From assembly GCA_017798125.1 (NCBI GenBank), contig CP059070.1:2666001-2730000 (forward strand): a DNA stretch of 64,000 bases, written 5' to 3'. The stretch comes from Cryomorphaceae bacterium. Lineage in GTDB: Bacteria > Bacteroidota > Bacteroidia > Flavobacteriales > ECT2AJA-044. The stretch's first letter is position 1. The number at the start of each line of letters is the position of its first letter. Below the pieces are notes generated by a model. That model saw nothing but the letters and a program-made list of their open reading frames with translations. It did no database searches and had not been told where the DNA came from. Positions 47,428 through 56,752 of the stretch are shown one piece after another. The position numbers and the translations under genes were made by a program.

Positions 47428-47445
47428 GTGACAAATATAAGTCAC
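47428..47445 (-). promoter_or_regulatory. glyA -7 box inside a GTGAC dyad
   Basis: Minus-strand -7 box TATATTTG (47432-47439). A perfect dyad GTGAC-N8-GTCAC (47428-47445) brackets it, so a dimeric repressor could occlude the promoter. Confidence 0.5.
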
Positions 47446-47482
47446 AGACCACAGCTCACCACACCTTCTCCGTGGATTTAAA

Positions 47483-47490
47483 TACCTTTG
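47483..47490 (+). promoter_or_regulatory. -7 box of fahA
   Basis: TACCTTTG matches TAnnTTTG; the ATG is 27 bp downstream. Confidence 0.6.
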
Positions 47491-47517
47491 CGTTCATCAC
47501 AAAAAGAACCCCACACG

Positions 47518-48798
47518 ATGAGCATTTTTGCGAACGACCCCAACCGCACTTCTTGGATACCCGTGCCCTCGAATTCCGATTTTCCAATTCAGAATATTCC
47601 TTTCGGAGTGTTCCTACGGAACGATGATTCCGTCTGCATCGGTTCGCGCATCGGAGATACCGCAATTGATCTCGGGGCACTTCAGCAACTCGGGTACTTT
47701 GAAGGAATTGACCTCCCAGAAGGCGTGTTTATGGAGTCGACTTTAAATGCCTACATGGATCTCGGCGTTACGGTAAACCGCGAGATCAGAAATCGGATTG
47801 CCGAATTGTTTGATGACAAAAACGATCGCCTTAAAAACAACACGGCCCATCGAGAAGCTGTACTCGTTCCCGTGGGTGAAGTGGAAATGCTTCTTCCTGT
47901 GGAGATTGGAGATTACACCGACTTTTATTCCAGCAAAGAACACGCCACCAATGTCGGAACCATGTTCCGTGACCCTAACAATGCATTACTTCCTAACTGG
48001 CTCCATATTCCCGTTGGGTATCACGGTCGAGCCTCCTCTGTGGTTGTGAGTGGAACGGAAGTTCGTCGTCCCATGGGACAGACCCTGCCGGCCGATTCAG
48101 ATACGCCGGTCTTTGGCCCCAGTAGACTTTTAGACTTCGAGATGGAAATGGGATTCTTGACCCGTTCTGGAAAGCCGTTGGGAGAGCAAATCACCACTGC
48201 TGAGGCGGAAGACTATATCTTCGGAATGGTCCTCTTCAACGACTGGAGTGCTCGAGATATTCAGAAATGGGAGTATGTCCCCCTTGGTCCCTTCTTAGCC
48301 AAGAATTTTGCCAGTTCCATGTCCCCTTGGATTGTTACGATGGATGCGCTTGAACCATTCCGAGTAGCCGGCCCTGTTCAAGATCCAGAGCCCCTTCCCT
48401 ACTTGCATTTTGAAGGTGACAAGAGCTATGATATTCAACTCAGTGTTCATATTCAACCGGAAGCCACGGAGGAAACGACTGTGTGTAAAACCAACTTCAA
48501 GCACATGTACTGGAATATGGTGCAGCAGTTGACCCACCACACCGTAAACGGCTGTAACATTCAGTCTGGTGATCTTCTGGCCAGTGGCACCATCAGTGGC
48601 CCCACTGAAGATAGCTACGGGTCAATGCTGGAAATCACCTGGCGGGGAACCAAGCCCGTTTCAATGGCCGATGGCAGCGAGCGGAAGTTTATCCAAGACG
48701 GCGATACGGTCATCATGCGTGGACACTGTGAAAAAGACGACTTGCGGATTGGGTTCGGCGAAGTCAGCGGACGTGTTCTCCCTGCCATGAAGCACTAA
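47518..48798 (+). CDS. fahA: Fumarylacetoacetase
   Basis: 426 residues from ATG 47518 (start preceded by a promoter; upstream frame extension rejected). N-terminal SH3-like domain to ~120, then the catalytic domain: YTDFYSSKEHATNVGTMFR (catalytic His and metal Asp), PVGYHGRASSVVVSGT, DFEMEMGF (metal Glu residues), NDWSARDIQKWEY, and LLASGTISGP. Last step of tyrosine and phenylalanine catabolism, yielding fumarate and acetoacetate. Other tyrosine-pathway genes are not in the window. Confidence 0.95.
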   Translation: MSIFANDPNRTSWIPVPSNSDFPIQNIPFGVFLRNDDSVCIGSRIGDTAIDLGALQQLGYFEGIDLPEGVFMESTLNAYMDLGVTVNREIRNRIAELFDDKNDRLKNNTAHREAVLVPVGEVEMLLPVEIGDYTDFYSSKEHATNVGTMFRDPNNALLPNWLHIPVGYHGRASSVVVSGTEVRRPMGQTLPADSDTPVFGPSRLLDFEMEMGFLTRSGKPLGEQITTAEAEDYIFGMVLFNDWSARDIQKWEYVPLGPFLAKNFASSMSPWIVTMDALEPFRVAGPVQDPEPLPYLHFEGDKSYDIQLSVHIQPEATEETTVCKTNFKHMYWNMVQQLTHHTVNGCNIQSGDLLASGTISGPTEDSYGSMLEITWRGTKPVSMADGSERKFIQDGDTVIMRGHCEKDDLRIGFGEVSGRVLPAMKH

Positions 48799-48821
48799 AA
48801 GCACGCACAACTGGTCCGCTC

Positions 48822-48846
48822 TTTTGTTACCCTTTTGTTACCTTTA
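48822..48846 (+). promoter_or_regulatory. Tandem TTTTGTTACC repeat and -7-like box before rel
   Basis: TTTTGTTACC occurs at 48822-48831 and 48833-48842, 11 bp apart. TACCTTTA (48839-48846) is a one-mismatch -7 box ending only 5 bp before the ATG, which would give a nearly leaderless mRNA. Confidence 0.4.
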
Positions 48847-48851
48847 CTTAT

Positions 48852-51098
48852 ATGCAAGAGGCGATTGACTTAGAGCAGGAGAATAAGGAGATCAGGAACC
48901 GATATCGATCGTTGCTGCGGAGTGCCAAATACCCGCTCACAAAAGAAGAAAAGAAGACCATCCGAAAGGCCTTTGACTTGGCCTTAGACGCTCATAAGGA
49001 TCAGCGCCGAAAATCGGGTGAACCCTATATCTACCATCCTATAGCGGTCGCTCAGATTGTGGCTCGAGACATTGGTTTAGGTCACGTTTCCATCGTTTGT
49101 GGATTGCTTCATGATGTCGTTGAAGATTCCGATTATACCCTTGAAGATATTGAACGACTCTTCGGAGAGAAGGTCGCGCGCATCATCGATGGATTGACCA
49201 AGATTTCAGGTGTTTTCGATCGGGATGTGAGCGTTCAGGCGGAGAACTTCCGCAAGATGCTGCTGACCCTTTCAGATGACGTTCGTGTGATTCTCATCAA
49301 GCTTTCTGACCGTCTGCACAACATGCGGACCTTGGAGTCCATGGCGGCGCATAAGCAGCGGAAGATTGCCTCGGAAACACTCTATATCTACGCCCCATTG
49401 GCGCATCGCCTCGGGCTGTACGGAATCAAAACAGAACTTGAAGACCTTGGCCTGAAGTACACAGAACCTGAAGTGTATGAGGACATTCAACAGCGCTTGA
49501 TCGATAGCAAGCAAGAGCGCGTGAAGTATATCCAGCAATTCTCTGGACCAATTCGCAAGGCCTTGAACAAGGAGGGTATTGATTTCAAAATCAAGGGGCG
49601 TCCAAAGAGTATCTTCTCAATCCGAAAAAAGACCTTGAGGCAGGGGATTTCCTTTGACGAAGTTTATGACAAGTTCGCGATTCGAATCATTGTCAATTCG
49701 GACGAAGAACACGAAAAATCGGAATGTTGGAAAGTCTATTCCATCATCACGGATTTCTACAAGCCCAATCCCGATCGCTTGCGCGACTGGATTAGCACGC
49801 CTAGAGCAAATGGCTATGAGTCTCTACATACAACCGTAATGGGGCCAAAAGGTCATTGGGTAGAGGTACAGATTCGATCCGAGCGCATGGATGAAGTTGC
49901 CGAGGTGGGCTATGCCGCGCATTGGAGGTACAAGGAAAATGGAGCCGAAGTCACGGCCAAGCAGCGGGAAAGTCAACTCGAAGGTTGGATCAGCAAAATC
50001 CGTGAACTGCTTGAAAATCCCGAAGCGAACGCGCTAGACTTTATTGATGATTTCAAGCTGAACCTCTTTTCAGATGAGGTCTTTGTTTTTACACCAAATG
50101 GGGATTTACGGACTCTACCAAAGGGGGCAACCGCCTTGGATTTTGCCTTTGACATACATACCGAAATTGGGGCCAGGTGCTTGGGTGCCAAAGTCAATGC
50201 TAAGCTGGTTCCATTGAGTTATCAACTCAAAAGCGGCGATCAGATAGAAATTCTGACCTCCATAAAGCAGAAGCCCAAGGAGGACTGGATGAATTATGTG
50301 GTTACGGCGAAGGCCAAAACCAAGATCAAGAATGCACTGAAGGAAGAGAAAAAGGCCATTGCTGAAGAAGGCAAGGAAATATTGATCCGCAAGTTGAAGC
50401 ACCTCAAGGTTCAGTTCAATGAGAAAGTGCTCAATGAATTGACGCGGTATTTCAACCTTCCTACTTCACAGGAAGTTTTCTATCAGATCGGAACTGGAAT
50501 CATTGATAATAAAAGACTCAAAGCCTTTGCCACGGATCGCAGTGGTGGAATCTATAACTACCTTCGATCCCGGTTTACCCGAAGACCGAACTCCCCGATT
50601 CGATCAATCAACGAGACCGATTCGGATAAGAAAGATCAGATTCTGGTTTTTGGTGATGATGAGGAACAACTGCAGTACAAGTTGTCCAAGTGCTGCAACC
50701 CCATTGCAGGAGATGACGTGTTTGGTTTCTTGACCATTAACGAAGGGATTAAAGTACATAGAGTGGACTGTCCGAACGCTTTACGCCTACAGTCGAACTA
50801 CGCGTACCGGATTATTAAGGCACGATGGGTGTCATCGGACCGTAGGGACTTCCTCGCCATACTAACCATCAAGGGAATTGATCGCTCAGGCTTAGTCAAC
50901 GAGTTGACCCGGGTCATTTCAAACATGATGAAGGTGAATATCAAGTCCATCAACATCTCTGGAAACGACGGTATTTTTAGCGGAAACATCACTGTGGCAG
51001 TACATGATACGCACCACTTGGAACAGTTAATTGAGAAAATCAAAAAGATTGATGGTGTGCGAAGCGTGAGCCGAAGCCTAAAGAAAGAACGGTCTTGA
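48852..51098 (+). CDS. Bifunctional (p)ppGpp synthetase/hydrolase (Rel/SpoT)
   Basis: 748 residues. HD hydrolase domain ~35-180 (YIYHPIAVAQIV, GLLHDVVEDSDY, KLSDRLHNMRTL); synthetase ~240-350 (KIKGRPKSIFSIRKK, YDKFAIRIIVNS, ANGYESLHTTVMGP); TGS ~400-460 (VFTPNGDLRTLPKGATALDFAF); C-terminal zinc-finger-like CCNPIAGDDV and ACT ~670-748. Intact HD residues predict hydrolase activity as well as synthesis of the stringent-response alarmone. First of the rel-fur-purA block. Confidence 0.95.
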   Translation: MQEAIDLEQENKEIRNRYRSLLRSAKYPLTKEEKKTIRKAFDLALDAHKDQRRKSGEPYIYHPIAVAQIVARDIGLGHVSIVCGLLHDVVEDSDYTLEDIERLFGEKVARIIDGLTKISGVFDRDVSVQAENFRKMLLTLSDDVRVILIKLSDRLHNMRTLESMAAHKQRKIASETLYIYAPLAHRLGLYGIKTELEDLGLKYTEPEVYEDIQQRLIDSKQERVKYIQQFSGPIRKALNKEGIDFKIKGRPKSIFSIRKKTLRQGISFDEVYDKFAIRIIVNSDEEHEKSECWKVYSIITDFYKPNPDRLRDWISTPRANGYESLHTTVMGPKGHWVEVQIRSERMDEVAEVGYAAHWRYKENGAEVTAKQRESQLEGWISKIRELLENPEANALDFIDDFKLNLFSDEVFVFTPNGDLRTLPKGATALDFAFDIHTEIGARCLGAKVNAKLVPLSYQLKSGDQIEILTSIKQKPKEDWMNYVVTAKAKTKIKNALKEEKKAIAEEGKEILIRKLKHLKVQFNEKVLNELTRYFNLPTSQEVFYQIGTGIIDNKRLKAFATDRSGGIYNYLRSRFTRRPNSPIRSINETDSDKKDQILVFGDDEEQLQYKLSKCCNPIAGDDVFGFLTINEGIKVHRVDCPNALRLQSNYAYRIIKARWVSSDRRDFLAILTIKGIDRSGLVNELTRVISNMMKVNIKSINISGNDGIFSGNITVAVHDTHHLEQLIEKIKKIDGVRSVSRSLKKERS

Positions 51099-51129
51099 TT
51101 TTGTATTTTCACACCCTAATTAGAACGGA

Positions 51130-51591
51130 ATGGTGACACCCGACCACCAAGAGCAAGTCAAGGAAGTTTTTACGACTTATTTAGAGCAAAACGGACAGCG
51201 GAAGACGCCGGAGCGCTTTGCCATTTTGAAGGAAATCTACGATCAAAAGGATCATTTTGACGTGGAGTCTTTGTACATCAAAATGAAGAATAAAAACTAC
51301 CGGGTTTCTCGGGCGACCTTGTACAATACCATTGAACTTTTATTGGACAGCAACTTGGTGCGCAAGCATCAATTTGGCAACAACCAGGCGCAATACGAAC
51401 CCTCCTTTTACGACAAGCAGCATGATCACGTCATTATGACGGATACAGGAGAGGTCATTGAGTTTTGCGACCCGCGAATTCAGCAAATCAAGTCTTCAAT
51501 TGAAGACCTCTTGGGTGTCAAAGTATTGAGTCATTCTCTGTACCTTTACGCCCTTAAAAATCCTCCCGCTGAGGGAGATTCAGAATCATAA
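51130..51591 (+). CDS. Fur family transcriptional regulator
   Basis: 153 residues. Winged helix ~15-85 ([32 protein letters not shown]), dimer domain with [20 protein letters not shown]. There is a single cysteine and no CxxC pair, so the structural four-cysteine zinc site of many Fur/PerR proteins is absent. Could be Fur, PerR or Zur-like. 31 bp after rel and 10 bp before purA, so probably co-transcribed. A candidate to act on iron genes such as the DUF6607 operon, but the operator there looks more DtxR-like. Confidence 0.9.
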   Translation: MVTPDHQEQVKEVFTTYLEQNGQRKTPERFAILKEIYDQKDHFDVESLYIKMKNKNYRVSRATLYNTIELLLDSNLVRKHQFGNNQAQYEPSFYDKQHDHVIMTDTGEVIEFCDPRIQQIKSSIEDLLGVKVLSHSLYLYALKNPPAEGDSES

Positions 51592-51601
51592 CCATACGAC
51601 C

Positions 51602-52867
51602 ATGTCGGTAGATGTATTGCTCGGGCTCCAATGGGGCGACGAAGGAAAAGGAAAGATCGTTGACGTATTGACGCAGAAGTACGATGTCATTGCGCGTTTT
51701 CAAGGTGGACCCAATGCAGGACACACCCTCGAATTTGACGGTATCAAGCACGTTCTTCACACGATTCCTTCTGGAATTTTCCATGACGACACAGACAATG
51801 TGGTTGGAAATGGAGTTGTGATTGACCCGGTTATCTTCTGCCGTGAATTGGAGGGCCTGAGAACGCGCGATGTTGAGTTCACCGAGAAGTTATTACTCTC
51901 GCGTAAAGCGCATTTGATCTTGCCCACACATCGCTTTTTGGATGCGGCTTCAGAGCAAGCAAAGGGTAAAAAGAAGATTGGATCGACACTGAAGGGAATT
52001 GGACCCACATACATGGACAAGACGGGTCGTAATGGATTGCGTCTAGGAGATATTGAACTTCCCGACTTCAAAGAGCGCTATGAGACCCTTCGCAAGAAGC
52101 ACATCGATATGCTGAGTCACTTCGACTACGAATACGATCTGGAAGAAGTAGAGCAAGAGTGGTTCGAAGGGATCGAGAACTTGAAGAAATTGACGCTGAT
52201 CGATAGCGAACAATATATGGCCGATGCGATTGCAACGGGCCGCAAGGTATTAGCAGAAGGAGCTCAAGGTTCACTCTTGGACATTGACTTTGGAACCTAT
52301 CCATTTGTTACTTCATCGAACACGATCGCCGCTGGCGCCTGCACTGGATTGGGGATTGCGCCGAACCGCATTGGCAATGTGTTCGGAATTTTCAAGGCCT
52401 ACTGCACCCGTGTGGGTAGCGGCCCCTTCCCTACTGAGCTAGAAGATGCTGACGGCGAACGCATGCGCGTAGCTGGTCATGAGTTTGGCTCAACGACTGG
52501 ACGTCCACGTCGGTGTGGATGGTTGGATTTACCGGCATTGAAATACGCGATCAACGTCAATGGCGTGACCGAGCTTATGATGATGAAGGCAGATGTACTT
52601 AGTGGATTTGATACGCTCAAGGTTTGTACCAAGTACCTCTACCGAGGTGAAGAAATTAGTCATCTTCCGTACTCACTGAACGAAGACCTCATTGAGCCGA
52701 TCTACGAAGAACTTCCGGGCTGGAGTGAGGATTTAACTCAGGTGACTGATGTCAATAATCTACCTCAGGCCTTGAAGGACTACATCACCTTTATTGAAAA
52801 GGAGTGCGGCGTACCCGTGAAGTTGGTTTCTGTAGGACCGGATCGCGTTCAGACCTTGCTCCGATAA
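51602..52867 (+). CDS. purA: Adenylosuccinate synthetase
   Basis: 421 residues. GLQWGDEGKGKIVD (8-21) is the GTP/IMP catalytic loop; GPNAGHTL, GTTLKGIGPTYMDK-like STLKGIGPTYMDKTGRNGLR, and TTGRPRRCGWLDL follow in order. Makes adenylosuccinate from IMP, aspartate and GTP in purine synthesis. Ends convergent with lhgO, with a hairpin element copy directly after the stop. Confidence 0.97.
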   Translation: MSVDVLLGLQWGDEGKGKIVDVLTQKYDVIARFQGGPNAGHTLEFDGIKHVLHTIPSGIFHDDTDNVVGNGVVIDPVIFCRELEGLRTRDVEFTEKLLLSRKAHLILPTHRFLDAASEQAKGKKKIGSTLKGIGPTYMDKTGRNGLRLGDIELPDFKERYETLRKKHIDMLSHFDYEYDLEEVEQEWFEGIENLKKLTLIDSEQYMADAIATGRKVLAEGAQGSLLDIDFGTYPFVTSSNTIAAGACTGLGIAPNRIGNVFGIFKAYCTRVGSGPFPTELEDADGERMRVAGHEFGSTTGRPRRCGWLDLPALKYAINVNGVTELMMMKADVLSGFDTLKVCTKYLYRGEEISHLPYSLNEDLIEPIYEELPGWSEDLTQVTDVNNLPQALKDYITFIEKECGVPVKLVSVGPDRVQTLLR

Positions 52868-52889
52868 GCATCGGCCCGTAGGGCCAATT
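52868..52889 (+). repeat. Hairpin element copy K (between purA and lhgO ends)
   Basis: Begins right after the purA stop: GCATC head, arm GGCCC, loop GTA, perfect arm GGGCC, then AATTC. It is the only visible structure in the 30-bp gap between two convergent genes. Confidence 0.7.
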
Positions 52890-52897
52890 CATAGGAC

Positions 52898-54106
52898 TTA
52901 ATTCCAGGAGAAGTACTCTTCGGCCATTTCCGCTATTTGCTCTGCGATGGCCAGGCTTGCTGTTGCCGCTGGTGAAGGAGCGTTGAGTACGTGGATGCTG
53001 TTGCCCCGATGCTCGATCCGGAAATCATCTCGCGTATCACCATCGGTCCCCAGCAAAAGGGCACGAACCCCCGCGCGGCCCGGTCTTATGTCTTCCATAG
53101 TCAAGCTTGGAATCATCCGCTGAAGTGTTTGGAGGAAGAGCTTTTTGCTGAAGGCACGTCGGTACTCTCCTATCCCGTAGGCCATGTTCTTGGTGAATAA
53201 TTTCCAAGTGCCGGCATAGGTCAAGGCGTCAACTGTATCCCGCAGATCGAAATCCGTCTTGCCATATCCTTCGCGCTTGAAGGTGAAGACGGCATTTGGT
53301 CCACATTCGATTTCTCCATTGGTCATTCGGGTGAAGTGAACACCGAGAAAAGGAAACTGCGGGTCGGGAACGGGGTAAATCAAGTGCTTGACCTTGTGCT
53401 TACCTGTTTCTGTGAGTTCGTAATAATCCCCTCGGAATCCCACCACACGCTCCGGTAGTTTGACTCCGTCTTTTCTAGCAAGACGGTCGGCCTGCAACCC
53501 AGCGCAAAAAATGAGTTCCTTGGCCTGGTACGTGCCCTTCTGGGTGACGATGGTCGAATGTCCATCGTGGTGTTTGATTCCTCGAACTTCTTCACCGAGC
53601 TTCAGGTGACTGTTTTCGTTTTTAGCACTGGCTATTTCCGCCATTTTCTCGGTAGCCCCTACATAGTCGATGATTCCGGTTACAGGCACATAAAGTCCGG
53701 CCACGCCTTCCACATGAGGTTCATGCTCTTTGATTTGAGCGCCCGAGATTTTCTCTAAGCCTTCAATTCCGTTGGCAATTCCGTTCTGGTAGATTCTCTC
53801 CATCTGAGGCAGTTCTCGCTCTTCCGTAGCGACAATGACCTTTCCACAGACGTCGTGGGCCACTCCGTGCTCTTGAGCGAAGGCCACCAGAGCTTTTCGT
53901 CCTCGGACGCAGTTCTTGGCCTTCAGGGATCCTGGAGTGTAATATAACCCGGAGTGAATAACTCCGGAGTTATTTCCGGTCTGATGTGCCGCCAAGTGGT
54001 CTTCTTTTTCAAGTAAGAGAATTGACTTTTCCGGATACCTTTTCTGTAGTTCGTACCAGGTGGCGGCTCCAATAATGCCTCCACCGATGACGGCTAAATC
54101 GTACAT
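52898..54106 (-). CDS. lhgO: L-2-hydroxyglutarate dehydrogenase/oxidase
   Basis: 402 residues. FAD-binding AVIGGGIIGAATWYEL (5-20), HQTGNNSGVIHSGLYY and KAKNCVRGRKALVAF are the LhgO signature; the C-terminal RPGRAGVRALLLG and LNAPSPAATASLAIAEQI complete the FAD site. Oxidises L-2-hydroxyglutarate to 2-oxoglutarate, a metabolite-repair step feeding the TCA cycle. 6 bp downstream of the DUF5777 gene. Confidence 0.92.
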   Translation of the reverse strand: MYDLAVIGGGIIGAATWYELQKRYPEKSILLLEKEDHLAAHQTGNNSGVIHSGLYYTPGSLKAKNCVRGRKALVAFAQEHGVAHDVCGKVIVATEERELPQMERIYQNGIANGIEGLEKISGAQIKEHEPHVEGVAGLYVPVTGIIDYVGATEKMAEIASAKNENSHLKLGEEVRGIKHHDGHSTIVTQKGTYQAKELIFCAGLQADRLARKDGVKLPERVVGFRGDYYELTETGKHKVKHLIYPVPDPQFPFLGVHFTRMTNGEIECGPNAVFTFKREGYGKTDFDLRDTVDALTYAGTWKLFTKNMAYGIGEYRRAFSKKLFLQTLQRMIPSLTMEDIRPGRAGVRALLLGTDGDTRDDFRIEHRGNSIHVLNAPSPAATASLAIAEQIAEMAEEYFSWN

Positions 54107-54112
54107 GCTGAC

Positions 54113-54991
54113 TTACTTTCTTACGACCGTGAATACTCGAGAAATATTAAACCCAAAGAAGATATCTCCATCTACCCAGCGGCCCGCCGTTTCTCCAATA
54201 AATGCGGTCTCAAACATACCTCGACTGTTGGTCAAATGCAATTGAAAAACGTGGCCTCCTGTTTCGATATCGAAGCCGATCGAAAAACTGTTGTTAAAGG
54301 GGTCGTCTTGTTCCACTTGCGTAATCAGGCGAGCGTGGTACTCCGCGTTCAGACTTAAGCGATTGGTCAATTTAACACGGCCTCCAACGCCTAAAGCGAA
54401 CTGATCGTTGTTCATTTCATTGGTCAGGACGAGGTTATCGTGCAAGTAGCTCGGAATTACGGCTAGCGAAAAGGCCTTGCTGAATTTTCGGGCAAGAATG
54501 ATTTGATGGGCATAGCTGATCCTTTCGGTAAAGGTGGGCTGATATGCATCTTCAGGAATTCGAAGGCTATTAATGTACATGCCCGAATACCAGGTCACAG
54601 ACAAGGGCATATTCTTCGCACCACTACTTTGTCGAAGGAGTTTAATTTTCAAATTCCCCTCGTAAGTCTTCTCAAAGGATGATCGGGCAAATCCTACTTG
54701 AATATTGTCCGTGATTCCGTAGTCGAGTCCAAGACGAATCGTTGCATTGTCCAGTCCGAATAGTTCATAAGCTCCATCGCTCAACTTTCCGAAGCGGTGA
54801 CTGATGACAAAGCGAAGCACACCAGCCGAAGCTGTCTCATTGCTCTGTACATTGATGATTCGTGAGTCCTTAAAGGTGGCAAAGGCGTAATCGGTTGTTT
54901 CTTCACCCTCGGACAAAAGGTCCAGCAAATCGTCTTGGGCTTGAATCGCCCCTGAAATCAAGACAGCGGCAAGCAGTAGAAGTCGTTTCAT
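54113..54991 (-). CDS. DUF5777 family beta-barrel protein
   Basis: 292 residues. Signal peptide MKRLLLLAAVLISGAIQAQ; then ATFKDSRIINVQSNETASAGVLRFVISHRFG, a hallmark of DUF5777, and alternating strands ending in aromatic FFGFNISRVFTVVRK as in outer-membrane barrels. Function unknown. Directly follows the small cytochrome-like lipoprotein (4-bp gap), an association I recall in Bacteroidota. Confidence 0.8.
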   Translation of the reverse strand: MKRLLLLAAVLISGAIQAQDDLLDLLSEGEETTDYAFATFKDSRIINVQSNETASAGVLRFVISHRFGKLSDGAYELFGLDNATIRLGLDYGITDNIQVGFARSSFEKTYEGNLKIKLLRQSSGAKNMPLSVTWYSGMYINSLRIPEDAYQPTFTERISYAHQIILARKFSKAFSLAVIPSYLHDNLVLTNEMNNDQFALGVGGRVKLTNRLSLNAEYHARLITQVEQDDPFNNSFSIGFDIETGGHVFQLHLTNSRGMFETAFIGETAGRWVDGDIFFGFNISRVFTVVRK

Positions 54992-54995
54992 AGGA

Positions 54996-55361
54996 TCAAT
55001 TTTGAGGAGCTCCGGCGTCTACCCAAGCTTCAATTCTTTCAATATTACACGTCGGTAGTTTTCCTGCTGGTGGCATAAGTAGGGGATCACCAGGAGCTCT
55101 GTTGATGCGGTTGACGAGGAGACCATTATCCGCCACTTTCTTGACGTCATCGTAATCGTTCAAATCCAAGTTAGCCGCAGGGAAAGATCCCCCATGACAG
55201 CCTTCAAAAGCGCAACTCTGGGTCATCAGAGGCTCTATCACTTCAGAATAGGTGACATTGGTGGTATCGCAACCAGAGGAATGGAGATCCTCAACGTTAT
55301 TGTAGCTACAACTGGAGGCCAAACCAATGACTATGGCGGCGAGAATTATCGCTTTTTTCAT
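54996..55361 (-). CDS. Small cytochrome c-like lipoprotein
   Basis: 121 residues. Lipobox ASSC gives lipid Cys18. A possible haem motif C-A-F-E-G-C-H (Cys50, Cys55, His56) is CX4CH rather than CX2CH, and Met96 in LLMPPAG could be the distal ligand. The layout EVIEPLMTQSCAFEGCHGG...LDLNDYDDV...RIEAWVDAGAP is that of planctomycete-type cytochrome c domains. May carry electrons at the periplasmic face; haem attachment at CX4CH is unproven. Confidence 0.75.
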   Translation of the reverse strand: MKKAIILAAIVIGLASSCSYNNVEDLHSSGCDTTNVTYSEVIEPLMTQSCAFEGCHGGSFPAANLDLNDYDDVKKVADNGLLVNRINRAPGDPLLMPPAGKLPTCNIERIEAWVDAGAPQN

Positions 55362-55426
55362 TCCTTCTATCGTGTAAATGAGTCCCTTAATATACGTTCT
55401 TAAAAGAGACCGATAAGGAATAATGT

Positions 55427-56752
55427 TTACCGCTCTTTAACCCGATAAGCTGCAAAGCGATGGCGCATGGGCCAAAGGGCCAGAATGGCGAAAACGAAGA
55501 AAAGGCTTAGCGCCATGATGGACATACGCATGTTCCCTGTTAAAGACTCCAGTAAGCCATAAATGAAAGTCCCCAAGATGATGGCCACTTTCTCCGTTAC
55601 ATCGAAAAAGCTGAAGAAACTCGTGTGTTTGGTAGCGTCTTCTGGAAGCATTTTACTGTAGGTTGAACGGGCCAGGGCTTGCACTCCGCCAAGAACTAAT
55701 CCCACGGCCGAGCCCAAGGCAAGGAATTTGTACTGAACAATAGGGTCATCGGCCTGCAAGGCAAAAGCAACACCACCCATAGACGCCCAAACCAAGAGGG
55801 AGGCAATCAGTGCGCGGATGTTTCCGATCCTTGAACTGAGATAGGAGAAAAACTGCGCTCCAACAATCCCGAGGAGCTGTATCAAAATAATGGTCCCAAT
55901 TAGGTAGGTCGACTCCAATTCCAATTCCTTTTCTCCAAAAAGACTAGCGACGTAAATAATGGTCTGAACACCAACGGAGAGCATGAAAAAGCCAATGAGA
56001 AAACGCTTGAGATCTGCCATTTCACCCAATTGTCTCCAAACAGATCGTAGTGCTCGGTAGCCGTTCCCAAGGACGTCTTTGGTAATCTTACCCCCATCTC
56101 TGGGTTCAGGCAAGCGACGAAAGGTAAACTGCGCAAAACCTATCCACCAAACGGCCACCATGAGAAAACTGATCCTAGACGCCTGACCCGAGTCGGCCAA
56201 ACCAAAGGTCTCGGGCTGAAGGATCATCGCCAAGTTGGCAATGAGTAGCAAGGTTGCCCCGATATATCCGTAGCTGAAGCCCATGGCCGAGGTTGCGTCT
56301 TGTTGATCTTCAAAAGCGACCTCTGGTAAATACGCGTTGTAGAAAACCAAGCTTCCCCAAAATCCAACACTGGCAATGACACTCAAGGTCAAGGCCAAGC
56401 CTACATTTTCTCCATTGAAAAAGTACAGACCAGCACAGGCGGCCGCACCGATGTAGCAAAAGACTTGAAGGAATCTCTTTTTAGAGCCAGAGTAATCCGC
56501 TATTCCGGACAGAATAGGCGACATTATGGCAACCAATAAGAAACTAAAGGACAAGCAGTAGCTGTAGATGACCGTATTCTCCCAATCCGTTCCTAAGAAC
56601 CGGACCAAATTGTTCTCCTCACCCGTGGTGACCGACCCATAATAGATCGGGAACACGGCTGTGGCAATGACTAAGGAATAAACCGAATTGGCCCAATCGT
56701 AAAAGGCCCATCCACGTCTTGCTCGCTTCGATCCTTTAATGAACTCAGGCAT
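55427..56752 (-). CDS. UMF1-type MFS transporter (Atg22-like)
   Basis: 441 residues, about 12 membrane helices. The start [29 protein letters not shown] is the UMF1/Atg22 family signature. The central loop about 215-250 is cytoplasmic. Substrate unknown (amino-acid efflux in yeast Atg22). Its start overlaps the aconitase stop by 8 bp, so it is translated from the aconitase mRNA. Confidence 0.88.
   Translation of the reverse strand: MPEFIKGSKRARRGWAFYDWANSVYSLVIATAVFPIYYGSVTTGEENNLVRFLGTDWENTVIYSYCLSFSFLLVAIMSPILSGIADYSGSKKRFLQVFCYIGAAACAGLYFFNGENVGLALTLSVIASVGFWGSLVFYNAYLPEVAFEDQQDATSAMGFSYGYIGATLLLIANLAMILQPETFGLADSGQASRISFLMVAVWWIGFAQFTFRRLPEPRDGGKITKDVLGNGYRALRSVWRQLGEMADLKRFLIGFFMLSVGVQTIIYVASLFGEKELELESTYLIGTIILIQLLGIVGAQFFSYLSSRIGNIRALIASLLVWASMGGVAFALQADDPIVQYKFLALGSAVGLVLGGVQALARSTYSKMLPEDATKHTSFFSFFDVTEKVAIILGTFIYGLLESLTGNMRMSIMALSLFFVFAILALWPMRHRFAAYRVKER

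Noticed and set aside
50832-50854. Possible hairpin copy inside rel (CATC, GGACC, GTA, GGGAC)
   Set aside because: Only three of five arm pairs form and there is no A-run; conserved protein residues explain the sequence.
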